64,000 bases of DNA from Domibacillus sp. PGB-M46. GTDB lineage: Bacteria; Bacillota; Bacilli; Bacillales; Domibacillaceae. Under the pieces are notes generated by a model. The model was not told the origin of the DNA, made no database searches, and saw only the letters and a program-made list of their open reading frames with translations. The translations under genes and the position numbers were made by a program. Of this stretch, positions 36,589 through 45,919 are shown piece by piece (position 1 is the stretch's first letter; the number at the start of each line of letters is the position of its first letter). The stretch is taken from contig NZ_JAKGCR010000002.1 of NCBI RefSeq assembly GCF_022668875.1, forward strand, positions 310,001-374,000, read 5' to 3'.

Positions 36589-36598
36589 CATTTACTTT

Positions 36599-37021
36599 TT
36601 ATTGCGCTTCTTTATCCGGCTGAGCCGGCGTGACAGCATTGCCGACAGAAAAAGCCGATTTTGGCATTGTGTGCAATCCTCGTGCTGTAACGTGCACCTG
36701 TACATAATAAACAGCTTCTTCATTAAATGTTTTGGAAACAGTATATATACCATTTCCTTTGGAGACTGCATCAAGCATTTCGCTGTTTTCTTTATGGCCA
36801 TCTTTCCAAATTTCATATTTTACTTCATCGGGATTATCAACTGGTTCTCCGTCTTCGGTAATGGTAGTAGAAACTGTGACTTCTTCGCCCGCATTCACTT
36901 TTTCTGGTACATGAAGAACAGCTTCAACCGGCTCGGGAGGCGGAGGCGGCTCGTTTTTTTCAGGTGTACAGGCAGCCAGCAACAATCCAAGCATTACCAT
37001 ACATACTGCTTTCCTGTTCAT
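36599..37021 (-). CDS. FixH/YtkA-domain lipoprotein
   Basis: This 140-residue lipoprotein has a signal peptide with lipobox LLAAC (Cys18), a Pro-rich spacer (EPPPPPEPVE) and an immunoglobulin-like domain with VNAGEEVTVSTTITEDGEPV, typical of YtkA/FixH or CopC-like domains. It is the last gene of a four-gene operon; its ATG overlaps the kinase stop (ATGA). It would sit on the outer face of the membrane beside the kinase sensor, so it may bind the signal or be the system's effector. The ligand is unknown. Confidence 0.78.
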   Translation of the reverse strand: MNRKAVCMVMLGLLLAACTPEKNEPPPPPEPVEAVLHVPEKVNAGEEVTVSTTITEDGEPVDNPDEVKYEIWKDGHKENSEMLDAVSKGNGIYTVSKTFNEEAVYYVQVHVTARGLHTMPKSAFSVGNAVTPAQPDKEAQ

Positions 37022-38397
37022 GTTTCCTCTCCTTCTTCCATCAGCGCCGGCAGAGTAACCGTAACGGTTGTCCCTGCTCCTGCTTCGCTTTGTATGTCAA
37101 GCTCTCCGCCGTGGCGTTCAACAATCTGCTTCACAATCGACAAACCCAAACCTGATCCGCCGTCTTCACGGGTACGCGCTTTATTGATACGATAAAATTG
37201 GTTTGTGACCTTTGGAATTTCTTCCTCAGGCATGCCGGCTCCAATATCACGAACAATCCATTTAACTTGATCTTTTTCTTGTCTGAGCGTAATGTAAATG
37301 GGCTTATTTTTTGGCGAATACCGCACTGCGTTGTCAATGATATTGGTCATCACCTGACTCAGCCTGTCTTCATCCCCATATACTATTGTTTCTTCATCTA
37401 AATCAAGTGCAAAACGGTCATGCTTCAGCCGAAACGTGTCAACAGTCCGGTAAACAAGGTCGGCAAGCGGAAGAAAGGTTTTTTCTATGTTCATTTTATT
37501 CGAATCAAGCCGGATTAATTCGAGCAGATCGTTTACAAGGCGCTCCATACGGGCGGCCTCGCGCTGAATAATACCGAGCTGCTGTTCCGGACGGCCGATA
37601 CCATTCATCATCGCTTCACTGTAACCTTTTATATAACTAAGCGGAGTACGAAGCTCATGCGAAATAGTTGCTAAAAATGTTTTCCGCTGTTCGTTTTCTT
37701 TTTGAATCGCTTCAGCCATTTCATTAAATGTACGCGCAAGCTGGCCAAATTCATCCTTTGACTCAGCCGGTACGCGTGCCGTATAATCCCCTTTTGATAA
37801 GCGGACGGCCGCTCCTTTCATCTCCTCAAGCGGCTTGACTACATGGCGGGCCCACCTCATGCCTCCATACAGGAGAACAGCCGTCAGCATTGCAGCCCCC
37901 GCTGCCCAGAATAAGATCAGGCTCGACACAAGTTCATCAATTCGTTCGAGCGGTATATACAAATAAAGAATGCCTTTTAACTGCTTGTCATCCAAAAGTG
38001 GATAAATAACGGAAATAATCTGCCGGTCAAACCGCTCAGAATAACCGGTTTCTTCAATCATTTTATTTTCTAGCAGCTTTTCTCTTTCTTCCGGCCCGAT
38101 CAGTGTTTCATAATCCGCTTCATATGGAATGCAGGCAGCAAGCTCCCTCGGATTATGTACGGCAAAAGCTTCAAATGGTGACTTTTCACTGAACCAGCCG
38201 ATGCGCTCTATAAATGCAGCGTTTAATTCTCCTCCCTCATAATCGTCCGACAGGTTTTCTGCTGCGGCTTTCAGTTCGTCTTTCACACTTTCTACATACA
38301 GCTTTTCATACAGCGTATAAGAGAGACTAAATGCAGAGCCAACTGCAAGAAGAACAAAAATAAACAGCGTCATCCACAGTTTTTTCCGAAATGTCAT
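37018..38397 (-). CDS. Sensor histidine kinase of an unassigned two-component system
   Basis: This 459-residue kinase has a helix at about 10-30, an extracytoplasmic sensor of roughly 130 residues, a second helix at about 165-187, a HAMP domain (KPLEEMKGAAVRLSKGDYTARVP), HisKA with the phosphorylated His in ATISHELRTPLSY, and an HATPase with N (NIIDNAVRYSPK), G1 (VRDIGAGMP) and G2 (GGSGLGLSIV) boxes. All catalytic motifs are intact. It overlaps the response regulator and lipoprotein genes by 4 bases each. The sensor has no recognisable PAS or Cache motif. Confidence 0.88.
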   Translation of the reverse strand: MTFRKKLWMTLFIFVLLAVGSAFSLSYTLYEKLYVESVKDELKAAAENLSDDYEGGELNAAFIERIGWFSEKSPFEAFAVHNPRELAACIPYEADYETLIGPEEREKLLENKMIEETGYSERFDRQIISVIYPLLDDKQLKGILYLYIPLERIDELVSSLILFWAAGAAMLTAVLLYGGMRWARHVVKPLEEMKGAAVRLSKGDYTARVPAESKDEFGQLARTFNEMAEAIQKENEQRKTFLATISHELRTPLSYIKGYSEAMMNGIGRPEQQLGIIQREAARMERLVNDLLELIRLDSNKMNIEKTFLPLADLVYRTVDTFRLKHDRFALDLDEETIVYGDEDRLSQVMTNIIDNAVRYSPKNKPIYITLRQEKDQVKWIVRDIGAGMPEEEIPKVTNQFYRINKARTREDGGSGLGLSIVKQIVERHGGELDIQSEAGAGTTVTVTLPALMEEGEET

Positions 38398-39071
38398 ATT
38401 GTGCCGTCCACAAATTTATAGCCAATTCCCCAAACGGTTTCAATGGAGGCTCCTTCGTGCTTCAATTTCATCCGCAATGTTTTAATATGTGTATCTACTG
38501 TTCGGGTGCCGCCCCTGTACTCTGTTCCCCAGACGGTTTCAAGCAGTTCTTCCCGTGAAAAAATCCGCCCCCGGTTTTTTGCAAGAAGAACGATCAAGTC
38601 AAATTCTTTCATTGTCAGCCCGACGGCTGTACCGTCCACCTTTACCGCCCGGGAATGAATATCGATCAAAAGAGTTTGGTGCTGGATCGTTTCCCGTTTA
38701 TCCGTCGAAGAGCCGAATCGCCGAAGCACTGCTTGAATACGGGCAGTCATTTCTCCAGGAGAAAAGGGCTTCACAATATAGTCATCTCCTCCAAGCGAAA
38801 AGGCGCGCACCTTGTCCCACTCTTCTCCGCGTGCGCTCAAAAAAATAATGGGGATATCGCTGTAAGAACGGATGGCTTCGCACACCGCAAAACCATCGCG
38901 CCCCGGCATCATAATATCCAGCAGTATAAGGTCCGGCTTAAGCTCTTTTAATTTTTCTTCCGCTTCTTCTCCACTTAAAGCTGAGCTAACGGTGTACCCG
39001 GCATTTTCCAGATACATCGTGACCAAATCCACCATATCCTGCTCATCATCTACAACTAATAAATGCGTCAT
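38394..39071 (-). CDS. OmpR-family response regulator
   Basis: This 225-residue regulator has a receiver domain with acidic pair DDE (8-10), phosphoacceptor D52 (LILLDIMMPG) and Lys in DYIVKPF, then a winged-helix DNA-binding domain with EFDLIVLLAKNRGRIFSREELLE split over the typical OmpR helix. The ATG at 39071 starts one base after the propeller-gene stop. It presumably controls its own operon, where a tandem heptamer repeat lies in the promoter. No B. subtilis ortholog is assigned. Confidence 0.88.
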   Translation of the reverse strand: MTHLLVVDDEQDMVDLVTMYLENAGYTVSSALSGEEAEEKLKELKPDLILLDIMMPGRDGFAVCEAIRSYSDIPIIFLSARGEEWDKVRAFSLGGDDYIVKPFSPGEMTARIQAVLRRFGSSTDKRETIQHQTLLIDIHSRAVKVDGTAVGLTMKEFDLIVLLAKNRGRIFSREELLETVWGTEYRGGTRTVDTHIKTLRMKLKHEGASIETVWGIGYKFVDGTI

Positions 39072-39072
39072 C

Positions 39073-40017
39073 TCATTCACCTTCTTCAACAAAAATCATA
39101 AATGGTCCTTTACCTATATCAATAGTCTTGCGTTTTTGGAGTGTTTTTTCTTCATACAAAGAAAGTGTCCCGCTGTCATAGCCGGCTGAAAAAATAGTTT
39201 TTCCAAGTACGGCAATGGCGAATGGGTTGGCCGGCGCGTCCGTTTGTGCCGCCAATTTTCTTTCCGGATCAAAAGCAAACAGCTTATTCGATCCATGGCT
39301 CGCGGCATACATAAACCCGCTTTTTGAAGCAAAAGCAATGGGCATGACCGGTGCATCTGCTGTTCCAGTCAATGAACCGGTTTCAAGTGAATAGACATGA
39401 ATGGTTTCACCGGCACGAGCCCCAACCCCATGGCCGCCAACCCACAGCTCATTTTTTTCTTTATTTACAGCTAATCCAGTCGAAGACGTTGGGATGGCGA
39501 ATTCCCGGGTAATGCGGTGTGTGTGTACATCCAATTCTGATAGTACCGTATCCCGGTAATTAATAATATACAATTTCCCTTCATATTCAAGCATGTTCAT
39601 CGGGTAATGCCCCGTTCGTGTTTTTTTTGTTTCCCGGCCTTCGCTATTTAAAAAATGGACCGCTCCGTCTTCCTTTACTGAAAGCGCTACTTCATTTGTT
39701 TCTTTCACATAAGCCGCACCTGTCACTCCTTTTGGCACTTTCCACTCCGCAAGCTCTTTGCCCGTCTTAACCGAGTAAAGCGTGGCATGAGTAAGTTCTG
39801 TGCCGTACAAAAGCATTTTATCGTCAAACAGAAGACTGCCTGTGTATGGTTCGTTAAACGCCCACTCAGCAAGTATGGTCCCATCGGGTGCGATAAAGGT
39901 TATGCCCGGCTCTTTAATGGTTAAAACAGCGGCAAACTTATCTGCATGAACCGGCTTAAACGCTTCGCGGCCGCAGCCGGCAAGCAGCAAAAGCATGACC
40001 AGTATAATACTCCTCAC
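39073..40017 (-). CDS. Beta-propeller lipoprotein linked to a two-component system
   Basis: This 314-residue protein has a signal peptide with lipobox LLAGC and a repeated beta pattern of a YncE/quinoprotein-like seven-bladed propeller. Repeats look like LYSVKTGKELAEW, LDVHTHRITREF, VYSLETGSLTG and FAFDPERKLAAQ. No enzyme motif is visible. GTG at 40017 with GGAGG 9 bases upstream is the start. It is first in the operon and would lie outside the membrane with the kinase sensor. Likely a ligand-binding accessory protein. Confidence 0.78.
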   Translation of the reverse strand: MRSIILVMLLLLAGCGREAFKPVHADKFAAVLTIKEPGITFIAPDGTILAEWAFNEPYTGSLLFDDKMLLYGTELTHATLYSVKTGKELAEWKVPKGVTGAAYVKETNEVALSVKEDGAVHFLNSEGRETKKTRTGHYPMNMLEYEGKLYIINYRDTVLSELDVHTHRITREFAIPTSSTGLAVNKEKNELWVGGHGVGARAGETIHVYSLETGSLTGTADAPVMPIAFASKSGFMYAASHGSNKLFAFDPERKLAAQTDAPANPFAIAVLGKTIFSAGYDSGTLSLYEEKTLQKRKTIDIGKGPFMIFVEEGE

Positions 40018-40045
40018 TTTTATGCGCCTCCCTGCTTTTCCTTTC

Positions 40046-40077
40046 ATTATAGGGATTGGGTGTGAAATAAGTGTGAA
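40046..40077 (-). promoter_or_regulatory. Promoter with OmpR-type tandem repeat
   Basis: A perfect TATAAT (40046-40051) lacks a good -35. In that place are two TTCACAC heptamers with 11-base spacing (40060-40077), the geometry of OmpR/PhoB-class sites. This suggests activation by the adjacent response regulator. Confidence 0.55.
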
Positions 40078-40086
40078 GATTATTTG

Positions 40087-40110
40087 AAAAAGACGGCTGA
40101 AGCCGTCTTA
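40087..40110 (-). terminator. Terminator of yhgE
   Basis: AAGACGGC / GCCGTCTT hairpin with T tract, starting in the yhgE stop codon. Confidence 0.85.
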
Positions 40111-42390
40111 CGCTGCTTCAAGCCGTCCATATTGCTTTTTGTATTGGCCGCGGAAATACAAAGCAGTTACCAGTATATTAAACAAGGCAAACCCCACTAA
40201 AACAGCGGCATTCTGCCACATAAATGTGTAATCACCACTTGAAATAACGGCTCTAAATGCATTGATCGAATAAGCCATTGGCAAAAAGCTGGTCAAGTGC
40301 TGCAGTGCTTTCGGAATAAGCTCAAGCGGGAACGTTCCGCCGCTCGCTGTCAGCTGGCTGATCAAAATCAGCACTGCTGCAAAACGGCCTGGATTGCCTA
40401 GAATCGTGGCCAGCATTTGAATAAGCGTCATAAAAGCAGCGCTCGCGATAAACGCTAGTATGAAAAAGCGCGATACGCTTTGCACTTGCAGATGAAGCAC
40501 CTCAAGCAAAAAAATCGATGCAGCTGCAGCCTGACACGCACCGACAAGCAGAAAGACACCAAGCTTTCCACGAAACCAGGCAAGTCCGCTTTTCGGCTGC
40601 TCCGGCGCTTCTTTGAGCGGGAAAATAATCGTCAGCATAATTGCACCAACAAACAAGCCGAGTGACAGCATATAAGGCGCCATGCCTGTTCCGTAGTTTG
40701 GCACTTTGTGTAAGGATTCTTTTTCTACCTGCACCGGTTCTGCCATCATATTATACGTATCATCATCAGCTTTCACATCTCCTGCTTCCCCCGCTGCTTT
40801 TGACAATTCCGCCTCCAATTTTTTTGTTCCTTGTTCCAGATCAGCAGATCCTCTGGCGAGCTCCGCAGAACCGTCAGCCAGCTTCCCTGCTCCCTCAGAT
40901 AACTGACGGGACCCGCCGGCAAGCTCCGATAATCCAGCTGAGAGGTCACCCGCTCCTTTTGCCAGTGTATCGGCTCCTGCTTTCGCTTCGGCTGTTTTTT
41001 CGGTCAGCGTGTTTAATCCAGTTACGAGTGTCCCGCTGCCTGATTGAAGCTTTTTCGTGCCTTCATTTAATGCAGCGGCTCCCGACTGGAGGTTCCCAAG
41101 ACCCGCCTGCAGCTGCTGCTGGCCTTTTTGTATCTCTCCAAGTCCTGCCGATAATTCATCCAGCTTGCCAGGCATCGTTTGTGAAACGGTTCTATTTAAC
41201 TCCCTTGCTCCTGATGCAATCTGGCCGCTTCCACTTTGCAGCTCGTCAACCCCCGCTGAAATGCCTTCATTTAACTTTTCCTGCTGCGCAGCCATTTTTG
41301 TTTGCATAGCCGTAATCTGTTCTTCTGTCATTACCTGTGACAACACCGGCAGCAGCTCATCCATTTGGGCTTTTTGCGCTGCACTGATTTGACTTTTCAA
41401 ATTTGCTTCAAATTGCTCCATGCCAGCATTTAATTCATCTGCGCCTGAAGCAAGAGAAGCCGCTCCATCTGCCAGGGCTGGAACCTGTTCACGAAATTGG
41501 TCTACGCCGCTTTTTGCAGCAGCGGTTCCGTCTATCAGCTTCGGCATACTGTCATTTGCTGATGCAAGACCGTCCTTAAGAGAAGCCGACCCGGCAGCAA
41601 GCTGATCGATGCCCGCCTGCAGATTCTGTCCTCCGTCTGCAAGCTTTGCCTGTCCGTCTGCAAGCTGACTAAGACCGCTGGAAAGAGAAGCCGCTCCGCT
41701 TGCGGCCTCCTTCGATCCTTCCCTTGCTTTGTCTACTCCCGAAGCAAACGAAACCGAATTATTCGCGAGATCGGCCAGATTTTTTTTCAATTCACTCGTC
41801 CCTTTTGTTATGTTCAGTGCGCCTTCGTCAAGCTTTTCGGCTCCTTTTCCAGCTTCTGTATAACCGTCTCCCATTTTCTTAACAGCGTCAAACATCGACT
41901 TTGCGTACGTTTTTGTGACGTCCTTTTGAATAGATGCGCGAATTTCTTTCATCGCAGACTGGCCAATTTGCGAGGAAACAAAATTGTAGCTTTCATTTGG
42001 CGTATAAATTAATTCAAGCTTTTTCGGTTTTGCATCCATTAACGTCGTAGCGTTTTGAGAGAAGTTTTCAGGTATTTCGATCATCATATAATATTCCTGC
42101 TGTTTTAAACCGTCGATTGCTTCTTTTTTGGTGACGATGCGGAAATTAAAATCATTGCTTTTTTGGAGCTCTTTTTCGAGGCCATCACCAATATGAAGGC
42201 TTTCTCCTTCGTAATCCGCTCCCTTATCGTTATTGACAACTGCAACCGGCAGCTGATCCAAATGTCCGTATGGGTCCCAAAATGCCCATAAAAAAACACC
42301 AGAATACAAAAGCGGAATCAGCATAATGGCAATGATCGAAATGCGCAGCATTCGATTTTGGCTGATCTCTTTTATTTCTTTCCAAAACAT
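40108..42390 (-). CDS. yhgE: YhgE/Pip-family membrane protein
   Basis: This 760-residue protein has one N-terminal membrane helix (about 15-37), a long extracytoplasmic part and about five C-terminal helices of ABC-2 type (from residue 575). Residues about 180-540 are built of many LxxGxxxLxxG-type repeats (LSSGLSQLADGQAKLADG and similar), predicted as a long helical stalk. Relatives include YhgE, the lactococcal phage infection protein Pip and phage receptor YueB. Export or resistance is likely but unproven. It is downstream of yhgD and separated from it by a palindromic operator. Confidence 0.88.
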   Translation of the reverse strand: MFWKEIKEISQNRMLRISIIAIMLIPLLYSGVFLWAFWDPYGHLDQLPVAVVNNDKGADYEGESLHIGDGLEKELQKSNDFNFRIVTKKEAIDGLKQQEYYMMIEIPENFSQNATTLMDAKPKKLELIYTPNESYNFVSSQIGQSAMKEIRASIQKDVTKTYAKSMFDAVKKMGDGYTEAGKGAEKLDEGALNITKGTSELKKNLADLANNSVSFASGVDKAREGSKEAASGAASLSSGLSQLADGQAKLADGGQNLQAGIDQLAAGSASLKDGLASANDSMPKLIDGTAAAKSGVDQFREQVPALADGAASLASGADELNAGMEQFEANLKSQISAAQKAQMDELLPVLSQVMTEEQITAMQTKMAAQQEKLNEGISAGVDELQSGSGQIASGARELNRTVSQTMPGKLDELSAGLGEIQKGQQQLQAGLGNLQSGAAALNEGTKKLQSGSGTLVTGLNTLTEKTAEAKAGADTLAKGAGDLSAGLSELAGGSRQLSEGAGKLADGSAELARGSADLEQGTKKLEAELSKAAGEAGDVKADDDTYNMMAEPVQVEKESLHKVPNYGTGMAPYMLSLGLFVGAIMLTIIFPLKEAPEQPKSGLAWFRGKLGVFLLVGACQAAAASIFLLEVLHLQVQSVSRFFILAFIASAAFMTLIQMLATILGNPGRFAAVLILISQLTASGGTFPLELIPKALQHLTSFLPMAYSINAFRAVISSGDYTFMWQNAAVLVGFALFNILVTALYFRGQYKKQYGRLEAA

Positions 42391-42406
42391 ATGATTACCT
42401 CCTTAT

Positions 42407-42429
42407 TGACCAAATCGTTCATTTGGTCA
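42407..42429. promoter_or_regulatory. Perfect YhgD-type operator before yhgE
   Basis: TGACCAAAT and its exact complement ATTTGGTCA flank a 5-base centre, giving a 23-bp palindrome 16 bases before the yhgE start. A variant lies upstream of yhgD. Confidence 0.7.
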
Positions 42430-42452
42430 TTTTATTTCAAAAAGAAAGCCCC

Positions 42453-43025
42453 TTACCGGGACAGTCCTTTAAATATAAACAGCTCAAACAGTTTGGCAAT
42501 TTCTTCTTTTGACAGCGTGCGGCCGCGCCGCTCCCAGTCTGCTACGAGCGTAACATAAAGCTTCAGCATCACAAAAGCCGCTATCTCAGGATCTGTATGC
42601 TCAATTTCATTTTTCTCCATCGCTTCTTTCGCTTTAGCGGCAATATAAGCGACAATGGCATCCTCCATTTTTTTTAATGCCTCGGCTGCTGCGGGTGTTC
42701 CCATTTCCTTTTCTTCCTGGAACAGCTTGATCGCAAGTTGATGCTTTGTGCGGAAAACAAGCATTTCAAACAGCGCCAGATAAACATTTTCCTGGAAGGA
42801 ATGTGCCGGGTCAATGACGGCTTCCGCTGCCTCTTTCATTTCTTCGATCAATGTCACCCAAATATCTTGAAATAGTTCATCTTTATTTTTAAAAAAAGTA
42901 TAAATAGTCCCTTTGCCGACATTGGCCAGTTTCGCCACCTGATCCATTGTGGTGGCCTTGTAGCCAAACATTGTAAACGATTTTGTTGCGGCTTCAATAA
43001 TATCTTTTTTCCGTTCCGACGCCAC
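42453..43025 (-). CDS. yhgD: TetR-family regulator YhgD
   Basis: This 190-residue TetR-type repressor has the helix-turn-helix TTMDQVAKLANVGKGTIYTFFKNKDELF at about residues 24-51 (split here at conventional limits: VAKLANVGKGTIYTFF) and a ligand-binding C-terminal domain of unknown specificity. GTG at 43025 has AGAGG 7 bases upstream. It is followed by yhgE, as in B. subtilis. Matching palindromes lie before both genes, so it probably represses itself and yhgE until an inducer binds. Confidence 0.85.
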   Translation of the reverse strand: MASERKKDIIEAATKSFTMFGYKATTMDQVAKLANVGKGTIYTFFKNKDELFQDIWVTLIEEMKEAAEAVIDPAHSFQENVYLALFEMLVFRTKHQLAIKLFQEEKEMGTPAAAEALKKMEDAIVAYIAAKAKEAMEKNEIEHTDPEIAAFVMLKLYVTLVADWERRGRTLSKEEIAKLFELFIFKGLSR

Positions 43026-43040
43026 TTCTCCACCTCTTTT

Positions 43041-43063
43041 TGACCAAAATAACGATTCAGTCA
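43041..43063. promoter_or_regulatory. Imperfect YhgD-type operator before yhgD
   Basis: TGACCAAAA, 5 bases, ATTCAGTCA: same spacing and mostly the same half-sites as the palindrome before yhgE, located between the yhgD promoter and its start codon. Confidence 0.62.
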
Positions 43064-43079
43064 ATTAGTTCTGATGCTT

Positions 43080-43108
43080 ATTTTATGCTCCCCGTCTTTG
43101 CTTGTCAA
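43080..43108 (-). promoter_or_regulatory. Promoter of yhgD
   Basis: Perfect TTGACA, a 17-base spacer, then TAAAAT. The -35 adjoins the U tract of the hemH terminator. Confidence 0.8.
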
Positions 43109-43139
43109 CAAAAAATCCCGCCAAAGAACGGCGGGATAG
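43109..43139 (-). terminator. Terminator of hemE-hemH
   Basis: ATCCCGCC / GGCGGGAT hairpin with six T residues, 3 bases after the hemH stop. Confidence 0.9.
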
Positions 43140-43142
43140 ATA

Positions 43143-44087
43143 TTATAATTTTCCTTCTTCCTTTAGGTGCTTCATGACTACAGCACCAAGCGCCTCAATA
43201 AATTCCGGATGGGCATTTGGCATGGCTGGACGGTAATATCCAGCACCGATTTCGTCTGTGACAACCCGGCATTCATAGTCATTATCGTACAGCACTTCAA
43301 GATGATCAGCAACAAATCCGGCCGGCACGTACATAAACGCTTTATAGCCATTTTGCTCATACAAATCACGCGTTAAATCCTGAACATCCGGGCCAATCCA
43401 TGGCTCCGGCGTATTGCCGGCACTTTGCCAGCCAACAGCATACTGCTCAACGCCCGCTGCGCCGGCAATTAAGTCGGCTGTTTCTTTCAGCTGCTGTGGA
43501 TACGGATCACCCGCTGCAATGATTTTTTCCGGCAGGCTGTGCGCGGATACAATCAACATAAAGTTCTTTCTTTCTTCCTCGCTCATCGTTTGAAGCGTTG
43601 CTTCAATCTGATCTGCCCAGTATTGAATAAATTTAGGCTCCTGATACCAGCTTTCAATTGACGTAATAGAAGGTCCGTTAATATTCGCTGACTCTTCAGC
43701 CGCCCGCTTATTATATGACTTCACACTAAACGTAGAGAAGTGCGGCGCTAATACGATAGAAACAGCTTCCTCAATGCCGTCCTGCTTCATTTGATGTACA
43801 GCATCCTCAATAAAAGGCTCGATGTGCTTTAAACCAATATACAGCTTGAATTCGATTTCCTGCTGCATATTGTTTAAGAAATCCGTAAGCTTCTGTGCCT
43901 GCTCTTCGGTAATTTTAGCAAGCGGCGAAATACCGCCAATGGCTTCATAGCGGCTTCGCAAATCTTCCAGCGCTTCCTCTGACGGCTTGCGGCCGTGCCT
44001 GATATGCGTATAGTATCGTTCAATATCTTCTTCTTTATAAGGCGTCCCATACGCCATCACAAGAAGGCCCATCTGTTTTTTAGTCAT
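43143..44087 (-). CDS. hemH: Coproporphyrin ferrochelatase
   Basis: This 314-residue ferrochelatase (CpfC in the Gram-positive pathway) inserts iron into coproporphyrin III. The conserved His lies in [12 protein letters not shown] and the metal-site Glu in the C-terminal [11 protein letters not shown] stretch, as in B. subtilis HemH. The length is normal. It follows hemE by 77 bases. In B. subtilis hemY comes next; here a terminator and yhgD follow instead. Confidence 0.95.
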   Translation of the reverse strand: MTKKQMGLLVMAYGTPYKEEDIERYYTHIRHGRKPSEEALEDLRSRYEAIGGISPLAKITEEQAQKLTDFLNNMQQEIEFKLYIGLKHIEPFIEDAVHQMKQDGIEEAVSIVLAPHFSTFSVKSYNKRAAEESANINGPSITSIESWYQEPKFIQYWADQIEATLQTMSEEERKNFMLIVSAHSLPEKIIAAGDPYPQQLKETADLIAGAAGVEQYAVGWQSAGNTPEPWIGPDVQDLTRDLYEQNGYKAFMYVPAGFVADHLEVLYDNDYECRVVTDEIGAGYYRPAMPNAHPEFIEALGAVVMKHLKEEGKL

Positions 44088-44164
44088 GCTGCTTCCACCT
44101 CGTTTGATTCATTGCTTCTTTTGTCTAGTATGACATGAAAAAAAGATTCTTTAAAATAAATGGT

Positions 44165-45196
44165 TTATCGTGCTGTATATTCATGAATAAATGCAGTCAG
44201 ACGCTTTAATGTATCCGGATTTACTTCCGGGAATACACCGTGCCCAAGATTGAAAATATGGCCCGGTGATGCCAGCCCCTGATTTAAAATCGCCTTCGTG
44301 CGCTCTTCAATGACTTCCCACGGAGCCAGTAAAATGGCAGGGTCCAGATTTCCCTGCAATGTTTTGGTCAAGCCCATTTCCCTTGCTTCGGCGATTTGGG
44401 TGCGCCAGTCGAGTCCGACTACATCAAGCGGAAGGTCATGCCACTCTTTTGCTAAATGGCTCGCGCCTACTCCAAACATGATCAGCGGCACTCCTTCTGA
44501 ACGAAGCTCGCTGAAAATCCGTTCCATCACCGGTTTAATAAACGTCCGGTAATCAGATACGTTTAGCGCACCTACCCACGAATCAAAAATCTGTATGGCT
44601 TTGGCGCCTGCTTTAACTTGGGAACGAACATATGTAATCGTCATATCCGCCAGTTTATCCATAAGCGCGAACCATGCTTTTGGCTCCGCGTACATAAATG
44701 CTTTTGTTTTATTGTAGTTTTTGGATGGCCCGCCTTCGATCATATAACTGGCCAGCGTAAAAGGCGCACCGGCAAAACCAATTAATGGGACGTTCAACTG
44801 CTCTTCTGTCAGCAGCCGGATGGTCTCAAGCACATAAGGCACGTCGCTTTCCGGGTCGATCTCTCCAAGTTTTTCCACATCCTGCAGCGAGCGGATCGGA
44901 TTGGATATCACCGGGCCAATGCCGGATTTGATATCTACATCTACTCCAATAGACGGAAGCGGGGACATAATATCTTTATAAAGAATCGCTGCATCAACAT
45001 CGTACTGCTCAACCGGCAGGCGTGTAACATACGCACAAATTTCCGGATGGTGTGTAATTTCAAACAGCGAATATTTTTCCTTCAGCTTCCGGTATTCCGG
45101 CTGTGAACGTCCTGCCTGTCGCATAAACCAGACAGGTGTATAGTCTGTTTTTTCTCCCCGTGCCGCTTTTAAAAATGTATCATTCAAATGCCTCAT
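44165..45196 (-). CDS. hemE: Uroporphyrinogen decarboxylase
   Basis: This 343-residue enzyme decarboxylates uroporphyrinogen III to coproporphyrinogen III. The N-terminal signature [11 protein letters not shown] is complete, and the catalytic Asp lies in [25 protein letters not shown] near the C-terminus is diagnostic. First gene of a hemE-hemH operon with its own promoter, divergent from hmoB. AAAGGTGG upstream of the ATG. Confidence 0.97.
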   Translation of the reverse strand: MRHLNDTFLKAARGEKTDYTPVWFMRQAGRSQPEYRKLKEKYSLFEITHHPEICAYVTRLPVEQYDVDAAILYKDIMSPLPSIGVDVDIKSGIGPVISNPIRSLQDVEKLGEIDPESDVPYVLETIRLLTEEQLNVPLIGFAGAPFTLASYMIEGGPSKNYNKTKAFMYAEPKAWFALMDKLADMTITYVRSQVKAGAKAIQIFDSWVGALNVSDYRTFIKPVMERIFSELRSEGVPLIMFGVGASHLAKEWHDLPLDVVGLDWRTQIAEAREMGLTKTLQGNLDPAILLAPWEVIEERTKAILNQGLASPGHIFNLGHGVFPEVNPDTLKRLTAFIHEYTAR

Positions 45197-45247
45197 ATGG
45201 ATTGAGAGCCACCTTTCAACTATGACAGATTAGAATTACTATTATGT

Positions 45248-45276
45248 ATTATAGCTTACAATATGGTACTTTTCAC
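45248..45276 (-). promoter_or_regulatory. Promoter of hemE
   Basis: GTGAAA, a 17-base spacer, then perfect TATAAT. Confidence 0.62.
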
Positions 45277-45367
45277 TAAAGAGGTGTACTGTTCGCAAAT
45301 TTGCCAAAATAATGTGTGGAAATTGGAAAGAAGGGTACAAAAAAAGATATACTAGAACGTGAGGTGA

Positions 45368-45883
<516 letters not shown>

Positions 45884-45884
45884 C

Positions 45885-45908
45885 AGCCAGGGGGGACACC
45901 CCCTGGCT
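45885..45908. terminator. Terminator of hmoB
   Basis: AGCCAGGGGG / CCCCCTGGCT hairpin directly after the hmoB stop; the T tract follows 7-12 bases later. Confidence 0.75.
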
Positions 45909-45919
45909 TCTTGCCGTTT

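Noticed and set aside
40641-41309. 222-codon plus-strand frame opposite yhgE
   Set aside because: Low-complexity Leu/Pro/Ser shadow of the yhgE heptad repeats; no ribosome site.
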